NCBI GenBank assembly: GCA_002946415.1
Contig: NJPS01000039.1
Span: 186,001 to 250,000, forward strand
Reading direction: 5' to 3'
Length of the DNA: 64,000 nt
Origin: Rutstroemia sp. NJR-2017a BVV2
Lineage: Eukaryota; Ascomycota; Leotiomycetes; Helotiales; Rutstroemiaceae
In this document: piece after piece, positions 44,723-57,515 of the stretch
Position numbering within the stretch: the stretch's first letter is position 1
How the letters are laid out: each line of letters starts with the position of its first letter
Position numbers and translations under genes: made by a program
The notes under the pieces: model-generated
The model's database searches: none
What the model was told of the DNA's origin: nothing
Seen by the model: the letters and a program-made list of their open reading frames with translations, nothing else

Positions 44723-45866
44723 ATTGAGTAGTAGTAATTGTGAAATAGTACGAACTTAATAGTGGCAGTTATGAGTTGAGAAGAACTGAAAATGAAATTC
44801 AGAAAGAAAACAGCTCACGAACAAGTGCAATACGAAGAAGGTTGGTTGGTTGAATGAAATGTGAGACGCACGAACGAATAGAGCGAGGAAACACTCAAAC
44901 ATAAATGATCTCAACACCCAACTAAAGTGTCGTATTGACTGTACTACAGTAGCATTCGATTCCTACCAATGTGAGAACCTTAAAACAAGTACAAGAATAG
45001 GGCTTTCTTCATAAGCCGACAAATCATCAATTAGTTCAGCCCACTAATTCGCATCGCGTGTGTGGGAAAACCGTGGCTGACGCTGGCGGTGCTGCTGCGG
45101 CCAGCACACAGCTCTAAATAATATTCGGCCGTGGTCTATTCCGAGGTCAGTCATACCTGTGGCCGTAAGGCGTAGTAGACAAATGAACTGAAGACGGTGC
45201 TATTGACGTATGATTTATGTTTACTTCCCGAATGCCCAGGCGGCAAATGATCCATTAATTGTGTCGGAAAACTCTTGGAAATGTGTGAATCTTGTGGTTT
45301 CTTGGACGCCCATATCTTATGGTTCCTTAAAAGTGTCAGATATGTCTGAAGTTTCCCCGTGGTAATTGTCCTGTAATCTTGGTCTCCCCCCTGCAGTAGC
45401 AACGCAACGCCCCCGCGACCTGGCTCTCCGGAGGAGGCGCACATAACAGGCCGATCTGGGGCAATGTGACATACCTAATTGTTCCGTTAAGTAAAAAGTA
45501 TGTCGCAAATAATTGTTCTAGAGGACTGGAATACTATAATAAGTTGACTACCTGACTATCTGTTGGACATTTGCATCGGCCTGTTGGTTCTCCATTGGAG
45601 GGGGTGCTGTGCCGCAGATAGAGTAGATGGTATAAAAAGCTCACGAACATTCTGGACCTCAGACTTGTTTAGCTCGAATTAATTTTTAATTATTTTCCCA
45701 ATCTTCATATAAATCATGCAAACTTTTCATGATGTAAAGTCCATAAAACGCTCAATCCCGAATGCAAGTTATAAAGGTATATGCAGTTAGAAGTCCCCCA
45801 ATCCTTACACCATAGTTATCGCATGCTAAAGTACATTAAATCGTATCCCCTTGCTGTGAAATCGCT
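44723..45866. other. Intergenic region with an orphan TATA-like motif
   Basis: This is the promoter of the DUF7053 gene. A TATAAAAAG on the plus strand at 45631-45639 has no plus-strand gene downstream. The rest holds no recognisable gene. Confidence 0.55.
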
Positions 45867-46757
45867 TTACATAGCTGCGTAAGCAATGGCAGCAGCAGCA
45901 CCAATAACCCACTGTGCCTTAGCAGTAACCATGGGCATACCACCAGTCGAAGCACTGGTGGATGATGAGCCGGTGGCAGAGGCTTTGGACGCGGACGCAC
46001 CAGAAGCGCCGGATGAACCAGAAGCGCTGGATGAGGCACCAGTTGATTTTGAGCCCGAAGAACTTCCGGTCGCGGTCGCGGTCGCGCTGGCACCGTTGGG
46101 AGCACTGGCGAGGGCACCAGCGGTGATGGTGACAGGAATTGGCGAAAGGAAGCTAGTGGCGTCATCGAAAGAGCTAGTTTCAACAGAAGAGAAAGATGAG
46201 ACGCCGTAGTTTCCAATATCCGTTATGCTGCAAACACCAGAGGAGCTGTCGGTGATCACACATCCAACAACAATAGACCTAGAAGAGTGTGAGCAGTGGG
46301 TTCAGTTGATGTTGCTGAGATAAACGGATGAATACGTACTCTGAGGCAGAATCAGCCGAAGCGGAGTAGGTGGAATAGGCGGAATCACTCCCAGAATCGG
46401 AGTAGGCATATGTAAAGTGAACGGTTGAAGGACCTTGGGTGAAGGTGAAAGATGGAGGAATACTGCAGCCATAATCGGAATCGTCAAGGAAGGCGGTTGT
46501 GGTGGCCGCGGCGGTCGAGGCGGTGGACTTGCAGGTGACGGAGTAAGTTGTGGCAGTTTTGTCCTGGAGAAGGCTTTGTTAGACAACTATGATCTCGGCG
46601 GTATGTTCAAATCGTGTGTTAAGTGACTTACTGATGCGATAACTGAACCAACGATGTTGTTGGAGTTATCCATTCCAATGAGATAGAGGTCAACAACGCT
46701 GGATTGAGCAGAGACCATACCCATGAGGGTTAAAGCTGCGATGGTGGACTTGTACAT
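45867..46757 (-). CDS. Secreted Ser/Ala-rich GPI-anchored wall protein
   Basis: Three exons (46757-46632, 46563-46340, 46278-45867) give about 253 residues. A signal peptide (MYKSTIAALTLMGMVSAQ) is followed by a small domain with cysteines (SVTCKSTA, YGCSIPPSF, VVGCVITD, GVCSITD) that could form disulphides. Then comes a long Ser/Ala/Gly/Thr-rich stalk and a hydrophobic C-terminal tail (AKAQWVIGAAAAIAYAAM), the pattern of a GPI attachment signal. Such proteins sit in the plasma membrane or cell wall and are heavily O-glycosylated. No enzyme motif is visible. The leader contains a GGATGT repeat near 46765-46797. Confidence 0.85.
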
Positions 46758-49700
46758 GTTTGCGGAGGATGTGGATGTGGATGTGGATGTGGATGTTGGA
46801 CTGTTTGAAACGAGTGTGATGGATTAAAGAGTGTGATAAAGTTACCGGTAGGTAGGGCTGGATGTTGAAGGCTAAACGAAGGACGGTGAGCGTGATGGAT
46901 TATCAGAAGTTGCAAAGTGAAGGGAATGCGACGTTATTTAAAGGTCGAGTGCAATGCCATATACCGCGTTCCCTGCATAGCCCTACTCTGGATCGTCCTC
47001 TGAAAAATTGCAACCGCCCTTTCTGACCCTGTCAGTCGTTCGGACGTAAGCGCGCTAGCATGGTGCTTAAATGGGATAATGTCAGACTAGTACCACCTGA
47101 GCCATGCAGATATCCTGATGGCAAATGAAATCTCTCCAAATGATCGAATCGCGACAGCGGCATCGAAGCGAGCTCCCGTACTTTGGCCCAATGGAGCTGG
47201 TAAGATGGATTTAATTTCCGCGCAGGCAAAAGCCGGGTGAAATGCAAGAACAGTCCGTGAAGGGGGAGGAAACGGTGGAAATTGAAGACGAGAGTCCAGC
47301 AGTCCAGGACTCCAAGCATCTTCTTGGCAGTGAATCCCCGATCGCAGAGCGCTTGGGACGTTGGAAGCACAATTCACCGAGATCTACGGAAGTACAAGCG
47401 CCGAGGACGTTCTTCCAAAGCACGAGAGAGCCATCCAGACGAGGCAAGTTGGCTCGTTGGTTACCGAGAATCTAATTCCGGATTTCCAACCGAATGCGAC
47501 ACTTCAGAGACTCAGCGGGGTGTCCCCTTTTCTCCAACACAACACCAACAGCACCAGGAGGCTATGACATTCCAGACTCGCCAAATCGGAGCATAAAGTG
47601 GGATGGACTATTCCCAAACAGTCTAAGGCTCAGGCACCAGGGACAGATTGGAGGTGCCAAGGCGGCGCGGAAGATTACTGAGATTGAGGTCATGCTACAA
47701 GGGTCTTCCATTCTCCCATTTCGTTACGGTAACTTTTTATCTTCAAGTTGTTGGAGGACTTCCAACCGCCTCTTACAGCACATCCTCAGTCTCCTTTCTC
47801 AGTCATCACCACTTAGCAAGCAGACCAGAACGGTGAGGAGAGCAATGCTCCATTCAACTTCGATGGAAGCTGGAAACTGGAAACTGCACCGAGGAACACA
47901 AGGGTCGCTTCTAGTTTTCTACCAACGCTTGCCGAAATCTCTGAATCGGCCGAACATTACCGCGACGGCAGCGACGTCTTACTTTTCGTTGACCTCGGAG
48001 AACCGTCGTTAAAAGTTGTGGGCCGAATGTCTTACTGCAAGTGGTGGACAGGCCGACCGCACGTACCAACCCCAATACCTCAATCAACTTTATCTGAGGC
48101 GATCAACAACTCTAACTGAAGATCGGTAACTTTATTTGTACACTTCTGGGCGTTCTAAGCGACCCGACTCACTTGCGTCAAAAGTTCACAATTTCTCAGA
48201 AATGAGACACCAACGCCGGAATTTCGATCGTCGTGCCTCTCACCCGAGCCCTGCACGAGAAAATACGACGAGCAAACACCATAAAATACGAGATTGTTTG
48301 CCTGGCTAGACGCAGACCCGAACGTTCGGTCTCGCCGCGTTCCTTTGCCGACAGTAGTGCTGTTCCTAACTTGCCAGTGCTCTGTGGGGAGAGTCCCTAT
48401 CTGCAGTTGCTTGGCTCTTTGCGGGTCATAGCATTAATTGATTCGAGTGAACGATGAGCTGTCTCGGGGTAGAAGAAGAATGCGGTTATAATCCAAAACA
48501 AATTTTACCCGGTGGACAAATGATATGTCCGATTTCCGTGGATAGGAACGTTATTGGATTGACCAGAACTGCCCGGCCAACCCCAGTGTCACGGCCTGTG
48601 ATGCTAGGCCCGTCCCATGGGCGTGGGTCCCCGGAGAGAGGATTTCTGTTGCTATGGGGAAGTTGACTGACAATTTTAACTGACATAATGTGTTTGGCAC
48701 TTGTAGCCAGCTTCCCTTCTTACTTGTGTCCCGAGCTGCGGCATAGCAAAAATTGAAGATGAATAGCATAACACCCGTTACTAGTACGGTTGCCTTTGCT
48801 TCTGGCTCGCTGGCCTCTCATTGATATTCAGCAATAAGATTTACTAGGAACGGACCAAGTGCGCTTGATGAGACATTCCAACGTCCAAAAGGATCTACAA
48901 TCTGGGCGGACATAATTTTGTCTATGAGGCCAATTGTGTTCAGGCCTGGAAAAACGGTCTGAACTACAGAAATGTATCCTGCTTGGCCGAGAAACTAGCA
49001 AGTCGACGACTTGGCAGTCTTTCAAGGAGCTCTTTTCTACCCACAACGGGCGACTGAGTAGTTATAGCTCTAATTCAAGGCTAGGACGCCATTATCTGAG
49101 ATCATGGGCAAAGCCAAGTCCATCGACCTTGGTGAGAGGCCTACGTTGCTCACCTGGCTAGCATTCTTGCGGGTTGAATTGGGAAGGTAGGTCTGAAGAT
49201 TTAGCCACAGATCACATATCTAAGCACTTGTTCTCCATCTTGGGATCTTCGGTGCCACGGATATGGTCCAACAGGTTCCTCGCCAGGTCCAACTCATTCT
49301 ATGACGATTGGCAATGGAGACTTCGGCGATATATATAAAGGTGTCATTGCCAGAATAACTATGAGGCATACCACATTTGCCACCAGGAGTAATAGCAGTC
49401 AAATATATGTGCTCAGTCCAATGACGATGCGTGCTACTAGGAAGATCTGGACGCCCTGGGTAGCAGCTGAAGCTTACCACCTACCAAAACAAGTAGTTCA
49501 TCAACGAAAAGTCCATGGATTCGGCTAAACTTATGGGCAGAAAATATATCAGCACAACTCCACCTTGTTTGGCTCTGGAAATTTAGTTGGGCGAGGCGTT
49601 AACACCTCCCACTGCAGCTGCCAAACTTGTGACCTTATTGATGTTGAGTCATCAGGATGGCTTTGGTACCTTAGCCCTAGCCTTCGAAGAAGATGGCCAT

Positions 49701-51031
49701 GAGTGACTATATAGGAACTAGAACGTTCAACCGCCTGAACGATGGCTTTTCCTCAGACTTTTATGTTTCCTTTCTGGCGTTTGAAAACATACTCGGGAAG
49801 TCTCGATGCAGAATTCGATGCTAGTGGCATAGTTTCGCAGGTTGAGGTTTCCTTCGAGATTGAGTGAGCGACGCCAATAAGCGTGTTGAGAGTGCAAGGT
49901 TCTGCTCTGAGTTATATTCAACTATCAGTATGCTATGGGGCTAGATGTTGCCTTCATTGCGACTTCTTGTTGTCCTCGAGTGATACATATCATATCCGAA
50001 CGAATCCGTGCCTGCGCGAGCTTGTACTTCTGTCCTCTTGTTATTTTCCACCAGAATTCTTGGATATGACCATCAAGTGAATCGGGGCTCGAAGGGGATT
50101 CGCAACGAAGCAGAAGATTTTATCTGACTTCCTCGTTTACCATGTAGTTCGCTGGCATTACAAAGATTAGCTGAAGAGGGTGGCAGAGAACTGCTATCTC
50201 TGAGAGCGACTGCATTGGCCGGCTGGCTACATGAAGTATGGCTGAGACTTCCCCGGCTTCTAGCAGTTCAAGCTGATTTCTGGCTACCCTTACTCAGGTG
50301 TCGTTTCCGGTTTTTCCGACCATATGATCTTGGAATTCGAAGAGCATTTCCGGATTCTTGCTATGTCTTCGGCCTTCCCCTCTTTAGCCATGGTAGTACT
50401 CGCTTTCTCAAGCGGTACTCGAAACCAGAAGAATAATTCGTTCTACATAAATGAAGCAAAAAGAGGTATCAGCGTTCAAAAGTATAGAAGCACAAGTGGT
50501 TCATGCTCTCGTCGCTTACATGTGGGTGGCTGGTCCGTAGCATTCCGGAAAAATAAACAACCCGCATTGAGGAATGTACAAGCAGCAGAGTGCAGTTAGA
50601 GAACTGCTGCGAATAATTTTAGGTGCCAACGCGAGCAGTTGGAAGTAACTGCTCGAATGAAGGGGGAATGGGGGAAATTACCTAGACAACGCTTAAGTAG
50701 GGGGGCGCCAGCCATCTTTTCTTCGCGCTCCCAGTTTTCCCCAACACTTTCCTTCAGTCACTCTTTTATTTCATATCTTGATTGAATCTATCTGTCTTCG
50801 GCTTGACTTCTTACGGTCGGTCTGTTCTGACTTTACATTCGTTATATTGAACACTCGTTGTCAAGATACCCAAGAACAGGTACTTGCAGACGCATACACT
50901 CGTTCTACAATACCAGTGACAACTTTCCGCATGATCCATCATATCTAATCTAAACAACCGTACACCAACTCGCGTCTCCACCCATCTCGACTTCTACCTA
51001 ACTCAAACCACTATCCATCCAAACTCCCAAA
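46758..51031. other. 4.3-kb region without a supportable gene
   Basis: Open frames of 70-170 codons occur (for example 47242-47475 and 47494-48012) but none has a recognised domain or clear splice context. Around 49260-49560 on the minus strand, frames broken by stops contain hydrophobic stretches (VANVVCLIVILAMTPLYI) that may be a decayed membrane-protein gene. The last 400 bases are C/T-rich and form the leader of the gene at 51032. Confidence 0.45.
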
Positions 51032-51689
51032 ATGCGGAACTCACTCTACCTCTCCATCCCTCTCCTCCTATCCGCAAGCTCCGTCCTCGCCAACTCCCCC
51101 CACATCGTCTACACCACCGAAATCGTCACCGCCCTCACCACCGTGTGTCCCTCGTCTACCGAGCTCGTCCATGGTGATCGCACGTATACTGTTACTGAGT
51201 CTACCACTTTGACTATTACTGATTGGTTTGTGCTTTCCTGTCCTGTTTTCTCTTCGAGCAGAGGAAAGGAATGCGAGAGAGATAGAGAGAGAGAGAGGCT
51301 AATAGACATATCAAATTAATAGTCCCTGCACACGCACTTACCCGGCTATTTCCCCCGGCGCGCCGAAAACTATCTTCGTTACTACGTGCAGTAGTGAGGG
51401 GAGCGGCGGTGCGAAGCAGACGGGTGCTGCTGGAGGGGGGAATGAGGGGGAGAATGAGGGGGAGAATGAGGCTGGGGAGAATAAGGAGAACGGAAATCAG
51501 AATGAGGAGAATGGAAATCAGAATGAGGAGAATGGAGGGGGAAGCACTAGGGGTGCGGGTGCGAGTGCGAAGGAGAGTACGACGCCAGAGAACTTTAGGG
51601 GTGCGGCGACGAGAGGCAAAGGCTTGAGGATGCGTGGGATGGTGGAGGTGATAGTCGGTGTGGTGGGGGTTGTGGGGTGGTTTTTGTAG
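51032..51689 (+). CDS. Small secreted GPI-type protein with Thr-rich N-terminal domain
   Basis: Two exons, 51032-51225 and 51323-51689, give 186 residues. A signal peptide (MRNSLYLSIPLLLSASSVLA) precedes a Thr-rich segment ending ESTTLTITDCPCT, with paired cysteines (TTVCPSSTE, DCPCT, VTTCSSEG). This pattern is seen in fungal clock-controlled/GPI wall proteins of the ccg-6 kind. A Gly/Asn/Glu-rich spacer built of short repeats (NEGE, then ENGNQNE) follows. The C-terminus is hydrophobic (VEVIVGVVGVVGWFL), as for GPI addition. The 97-bp intron falls inside the TDCPCT motif, which supports the model. The role is presumably in the cell wall. Confidence 0.8.
51463..51540 (+). repeat. Short in-frame repeats (AATGAGGAGAATGGAAATCAG type)
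   Basis: Two adjacent 21-bp units coding for NEENGNQ and shorter NEGE units precede them. They lie in the disordered spacer of the GPI-type protein and are a likely site of length variation. Confidence 0.75.
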
Positions 51690-52658
51690 AGGGGGTGTGA
51701 AGGGGTGGTGAGGTGAGGTGGTGATGGGGTGGAGGTGGTAACAGGGAGGAGGATGGGGGTTCAAAGTGAATGGAGAATGACTGCGAGAGAGGGTGTAGAA
51801 AGTAGAGGATGCAGTGATGGCGGGTGGAGGGCATATGGAGTAATCAAGCGAGACAGGAGATTGAGCTATTGTATTGGAAGTGAAAGAGTGAGTAGTGGCT
51901 GCGATGGAATAGTATGCACGCTCACATGGGTCTACTTTCATGTACTTATGTTTCGTTTCTCATATTCAGCAAAGACAGGATTTTGATTACAGCTTTGGGA
52001 TGCAGGTCTACTACGAAGATGGCGGAGGGGAGCTTTGTTGAAGACGGTGAGGGAAGGCTAGTTGTTTGAGATAGGGAGAGAAAGCTACTTGTTTTAAGAT
52101 AGGGAGACGAGACGAGCTATTAAGTTGTTGAGTTACGGTGGGATGATATATCGTTTCCTTTGAATGGCGATCAGAGAGTTAAGAGATGGTGCTGGTGCGT
52201 GGTAATTTCACTGTAAACATAATGAATAGAGAATCCTTTCAAGCAACTGAATGATTACCTACCATTCTTGACTAACCCTTAAGGCGAGCCTTCGTTGCAT
52301 ACTGGCTCCTGGCTGGTGAATGGTATGCGGGAAAATATGTGCTTGCATTCCATACGAGATCTGTAGATGACTACCCAACCAAGGCATCCATCACTCATAC
52401 ATTTGCTTCCCACTTGATGCATATCCATCCAAATACTCCCAGTTCTTTTTCCTATTCAAGTAATACGTACGCTACGTATCGCAGGCAACAGCCAAACCCA
52501 AGCGGAGAAACACGACACGACTACTTGCCATGTGAGTAACTAATCCAACACTACAGCCATCCATCCCTCCCACTAACCTAGCACTTACTTCGCGAACAGT
52601 CATCCACCATCCATCGCCAAGCTCCGCATACATCAACCTCCTAAGCGAAAATAATACT

Positions 52659-52696
52659 CCCACACACACACTCACACACACACACTCACACACACC
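52659..52696. repeat. CA dinucleotide array
   Basis: An almost pure CA tract interrupted by two CT steps. Confidence 0.9.
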
Positions 52697-52943
52697 TCGG
52701 GCAAGGCATCCATAACACGACCTGGATACATGTTTGCCTAACGCCGATCTGCGTACTATTATCGGCACTCGCAACGTCTAATATCCAATCCCACATCGTG
52801 ACGTGAAAAAAAGGGCCGTCCGGTACCGGCATGACACTTATCCCCGCACGCAGTCTATCGGAGATAACGATTGCTGTACGTGTGTATGTGTATGTATGTA
52901 TGTAGTTTATCCCCCATCTTGCGTGCAGAACTTTCCGCCTGAT

Positions 52944-52982
52944 ACTACACTACACTACACTATACTACACTACACTATACTT
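52944..52982. repeat. TACAC pentamer array
   Basis: About eight units of TACAC with two TATAC variants. Confidence 0.9.
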
Positions 52983-53129
52983 GTACTTGCGTTTGCCCCT
53001 CGCCCCCGCATGCGCCCTGTTGATGACGAATGTGAATGTGAATGCTCACCTTGATCGGACATACTATCGGTGATAGAAGCCGATCGGAAACAAACGAACG
53101 TTGTACCGAGTCGGACGAAGCAAGTCGGG

Positions 53130-53155
53130 TATGTATGTATGTATGCATGTATGTA
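53130..53155. repeat. ATGT tetramer array
   Basis: About six units of TATG with one GCATG interruption; similar shorter tracts lie at about 52884-52904 and 53230-53250. Confidence 0.85.
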
Positions 53156-53645
53156 CGTCCTTATAAAAGCTGACATATCCACCCCGTCAGCACATCACAT
53201 GGGGGGTTTTGCCGAGCAAGCAATAGGCTGTATGTATGTAATGTATGTATGCGTGTTGAGCGCGTATTCCTCACCATACACGTGGGACGGTGTTCGGATG
53301 GTGGGATCCGTGATGGAGGACTTGATTTAGAGTTTATGTTTTTTTTTTTCTCCGACGAAAGCTTACCTCACTTACATACAGGTTGCAGATTCTTCACGCA
53401 CGCACGCGCGCAAGCTGACTGTATGCGATGAATGGACGAATGGATGAACGGATCGGATCCGATCACATCTCCGGAATGAAGGGGATCGCGATACGGAGAT
53501 GGATGTGGATGGCGGTGGATGGATGAAAGGAGGAAGATTCGATCGGTGAGGGTGAGGTGAGATGCATTTCTCATTTGGTTCATTTGCACGTTATGTGAGT
53601 GACATGACTCTCGGATTCTGGATGTCCGTTTTATCGCCAGTCCAG

Positions 53646-53670
53646 ATGTACATGTACATGTACATGTACA
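53646..53670. repeat. ATGTAC hexamer array, self-complementary
   Basis: Four copies of a hexamer whose permutation GTACAT/ATGTAC can pair with itself, so the array is also a perfect inverted repeat. Confidence 0.85.
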
Positions 53671-54075
53671 AACGAGCTCAGGGCTGGGCTGGGCTGGGCT
53701 AGACCGCACCCGAGTATAGATACTACTGTATTCGTGTAGAGCATTCTACCAATCAACCCTCCAACCATTTGTATCGTATATAGAATGTACAACGCACTCA
53801 CTCACTCCCTCTCTCCATCCATCAACCCCCCTCTGTCTCCCGCTGCTCCGCGGAAACATCCCGTTCCACCCCTCTCGCCCACTCGGTCACGACTCATGCG
53901 CATACCGCAGCCCAGCCCAGGCGGCTCGCTACCTCAAGTGCCGTGGAACACCACACCAACAAGCCACGAGGCGTGGTATGTGCGTGCACTGCAGCGAGCT
54001 ACGGTAGCACCAATGCTGCCTCCCCGCCGCCGCGCCCTCGGTTCCGTTCCGCGTACTTGGGGAGGTGCAAGCGGG

Positions 54076-54103
54076 CGTGGCGTGGCATGGCATGGCATGG
54101 CAG
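54076..54103. repeat. GGCAT pentamer array
   Basis: Four or five copies of GGCAT follow a GGCGT copy. Confidence 0.85.
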
Positions 54104-54291
54104 GCAGAGCGGTGTAAAGTATATGAGTAATGAAATAGATGTTTGTAGTGTAGCGCGAGCTGCTGCTGTGTCATGTATGGATGGGCGGGTTTCGGGGATT
54201 GGGGGGAAGGTTTCGGGTATGGACGGGCAGGTGGTGATCGGATAAAAGGAAAAGTATATTCCAAATAAAAGGGGGAAAACGCAAGGGGAGG

Positions 54292-54322
54292 GAAAGGAAA
54301 GAAAAGAAAAGAAAAGAAAGGA
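54292..54322. repeat. AAAAG pentamer array
   Basis: Purine-only GAAAA units on the plus strand. Confidence 0.85.
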
Positions 54323-56530
54323 GGGGATGGATGGCGAACCGAACAGAACGAAACGAAACGGCGGCTAAGAACGATATTTGGTAACTTTACCTAACTTACC
54401 GTGCATACAGTATCTCGTTCCTGGATCTAGGCTACTGTGTTGGTGGCTCGAATGACATTGGTAGGAAGGATAGCTTAAGATGATCTAAAAAGAAATTTTA
54501 TATGACTTGCATGTTTGTGCTACAGCGCGTCGTCGTACAAACTATACAAACTCCTGTCACCCTCCCACGCGCATTTTGCTTATGCGGTCTAGTCCCCCCT
54601 TCGCAAGTAAGTATGGTCTGATACAAAGTTTTCCCACAGCATCATAAGTTAAGTTATATTATGAGAAGTGATGTCAAGTTAATGTGAGTAATCAACACAC
54701 ATCACCACATCCAAGCTTCCTTCCTTTTCCTTTTCCTCCAAATCAATGTCTCACGCGCTTCTCGGTGAGGCCCGAAGAGAGCATTTATTAAAACGGTTCG
54801 AAAGCAGGAACCTCGGGATTTATTTTAAGCCCGAGTGTTGGCGGCGCCAATGCCGGCGCCAATAGTTGCAGCCGTCGGTGGTGATTTGACATGTTTTTGA
54901 GGTTGGGTGAATTACCCACCCGGATTAGTGGGATGGGATGGGCTAAAGTAGGGCGAATTCGTTTCAGAGCTTCGTTTCTAAGTATTGTCTGGGTATGCTA
55001 TGCGATCTCCGAAAAGGGATGCAGTCCAAGCAAGCATCAGAGATATTGTAAGACACGTAGGTTCGTTCGTGACGCCAACTAGCAATCCATACATAGAGTA
55101 GTCAGGGGAGCAGATGAGGCGAAGTGAATATACTGTAGCGACGATGGGGTTACGATCCCAACCACAACTCTTCTTCCATCAGGGATTGTGGAACGATCGG
55201 AGAAGCAGAAGGAAGGAAAAAGTCTTCTAGAAGGCTTCTAGAAGGATGGGGTTAATTTAAAAAGAATCCTTCCATTCGTTCCATCGTAATGAAACTGCGG
55301 TGGTGATTGGAAAAACAGGTGCGACTTTTATGGAGACCCTGTGCCGGAGATTATTTCAGACACTTTTATCTCAGGATCCTATACCTGGAACTGCGACTAG
55401 AGTGGGCTTGCCGGCCCCAGCAAGCAGGGAGAGGAAACCATGGATGGGCGATGGATGATATGAGGGTAATGGATGATGATGTTGGTGATGATACGATATG
55501 ATGATGATGATAATGATGTGCTCGTTGTCTCGTTTTGTCTCGTCTTAGAACTGTTTGTGGTTCGTCTCCAGGGTTAGGTTAATTTTGTTTTGTGTTAGCA
55601 ATCTGAGATTATTTTAAGTAAGAAAATTGACTTTGCTGAGCGAGAATATATGGGGCATAAGGTTTTACCAGCGCAGAAAGCTGGGGAATGGTTTGATGAT
55701 ATGATACGACAATGCCCGTAGCTATGATGTAGTTGGTGTCTTATACGAAAGCTTGATCATCACGAGGACGAAGGGTTCGAAAGGGGGCGGGGACGGACGG
55801 GGACGGTCCTAATACAAAATTATTGCTGATCTATTAGCTGGGCTGGGCTGCTCTGGTGCAATCTCCGACTTTTGATACTTGGTATTGAAACCAGCGTCAA
55901 TTGGAACTAGGAGTTGAAGTCTTGAAGACAGTCGCGTAATATTTCCATATTGGTTCACATTGGGGTTTCCCCTCCAAAAGATTAGAAGTTACCGAGTACC
56001 TCCGTAGGTGAGTATCTCTGTTGTGAAACTTCCCGAGGTACCGTAACTAGTAGCCGAAGCGGGTTGGAAAGAGGTGTTGGGATTGGGGGCGGAAAGACAG
56101 AAAGAGGCAGACCGGGCTTTGAAGTTAGCACCGTGTAACAGCTGGTCGGCTGAAGTGATAGATTTATTGTACTTTAGTATGTCGTGGGTTACATAATTCC
56201 ATGCGGTAACACTCCAGCCATATATCGCTGCGTCGGTATCTTCGGGGTTTGTCTTGGGTACCTCCTACCTAGCCAGGAAGGTAGCGTAGAGCCATGCGAC
56301 GGCCAAGCAGTAAAGTAGCACATTCGCCTCTGTGCATTATCATATTGTGGTTACGTGATATAAATTAGAATTCTGACAAGCAAGATGCAAATAAGTACAG
56401 TCATTATGTAGGTAATTGTACAGTAGACGCAGTGTATCTGCGACCAGAAAAAATGAATAGCACATGGTATGAAAATGCACGTTTGCATGCATGCACAGCA
56501 TACAAATGAATTAAGTCCGATAATGCACGC

Positions 56531-56557
56531 GATGTGCGATGTGCGATGTGCGATGTG
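56531..56557. repeat. GATGTGC heptamer array
   Basis: About four copies of GATGTGC. Confidence 0.85.
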
Positions 56558-57471
56558 TAATGGGGGATGTTTGTTCACAATACGGCACTGCTGTGTTCAG
56601 CACGGCAGATAGATGGATTGATGCGACTCTACAACCTTCCGACCCAGAATACGGAATATGCTTTACTCTACCAAAGTACCGACATATGAAGGTGTTGGGG
56701 GCGGGGATCCAGAGTAGGAGAGGCGGACTTTCCACCGTCAGCATAAAGGCGGAAGGAAGGGAAGTGTGACAGTTGGGTGCACACGATAAAGTGGTCAAAT
56801 CCGTGTGGCTCGTTCTCTGGCGCTGAGTTCAGTTCTGTTCTGCGCTTCTGCGTTTTGTGTTTGTGGGGACATGAACGATGCCGAAATGTTTCACTACGTT
56901 TTGGCTTCAAACTTGACGACCGACGGACGCTTGGATGAGAAGGGGAGGGAGAAAAACAAAAGAAAAAACCGCATCAGGACTAGCGTGCTGTTGAAATACT
57001 ATACCCGGGTATTCGCATAAAGTGAACATCGTATGTCCGGCGCGATTCAATTTTATGCGTATGCCATGTGGGTTGTGTTTCTTTCAAGGCTTATCAAGGT
57101 TCATCGAAGGATCCTAAGCTTCTCGCCTAGGACTGCTGAAAGAAGTAACCAACTTACGACAGCCCCTATTTGATTGGCCCAATAGATTAAGATCTGTAGC
57201 TCCGTGATAAAAGGAGATAAGGGCGGTCGATCAGGAAACGCAAGGCTGAGACAATGCCTCGTGCAAATGATGTGAACTGAACGGCATTTGAGATGCAAGA
57301 GGAACATCTCTTTATTATACTTTCTGGATGACTTCATCACTGCTTGCTTTTCTTGGTTGGTGGGTTGAAATTAGGGTTTTGGGATTTCAGCTGCTTTGTG
57401 ATGTTTCGGTCGCTTCGGCCGTAATGTAAGGTTAACGGCAGTGGTGCCGGGCGAAGCAAAAGACGAGTGGC

Positions 57472-57515
57472 TATCTCGTGGCAACTCGTGGCAACTCGTG
57501 GTTACTCGTGGCTCT
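57472..57515. repeat. CTCGTGGCAA decamer array
   Basis: About four imperfect decamer units (CTCGTGGCAA, CTCGTGGTTA); a GTACAGTA repeat lies just downstream at about 57588-57615. Confidence 0.75.

Noticed and set aside
47494..48012. 172-codon frame on the plus strand, sense, in a gene-poor region
   Set aside because: It has no signal peptide, domain or compositional sign of coding; many frames of similar size occur on both strands here. It stays possible only with transcript evidence.
51216..51941. 241-codon Ser/Thr/Pro-rich frame on the minus strand
   Set aside because: It is antisense to the purine-rich repeat spacer of the GPI-type protein and has no signal, domain or splice support.
55773..55790. 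GGTTCGAAAGG, like a tRNA B box
   Set aside because: I could not find a matching A box, acceptor stem or cloverleaf around it.
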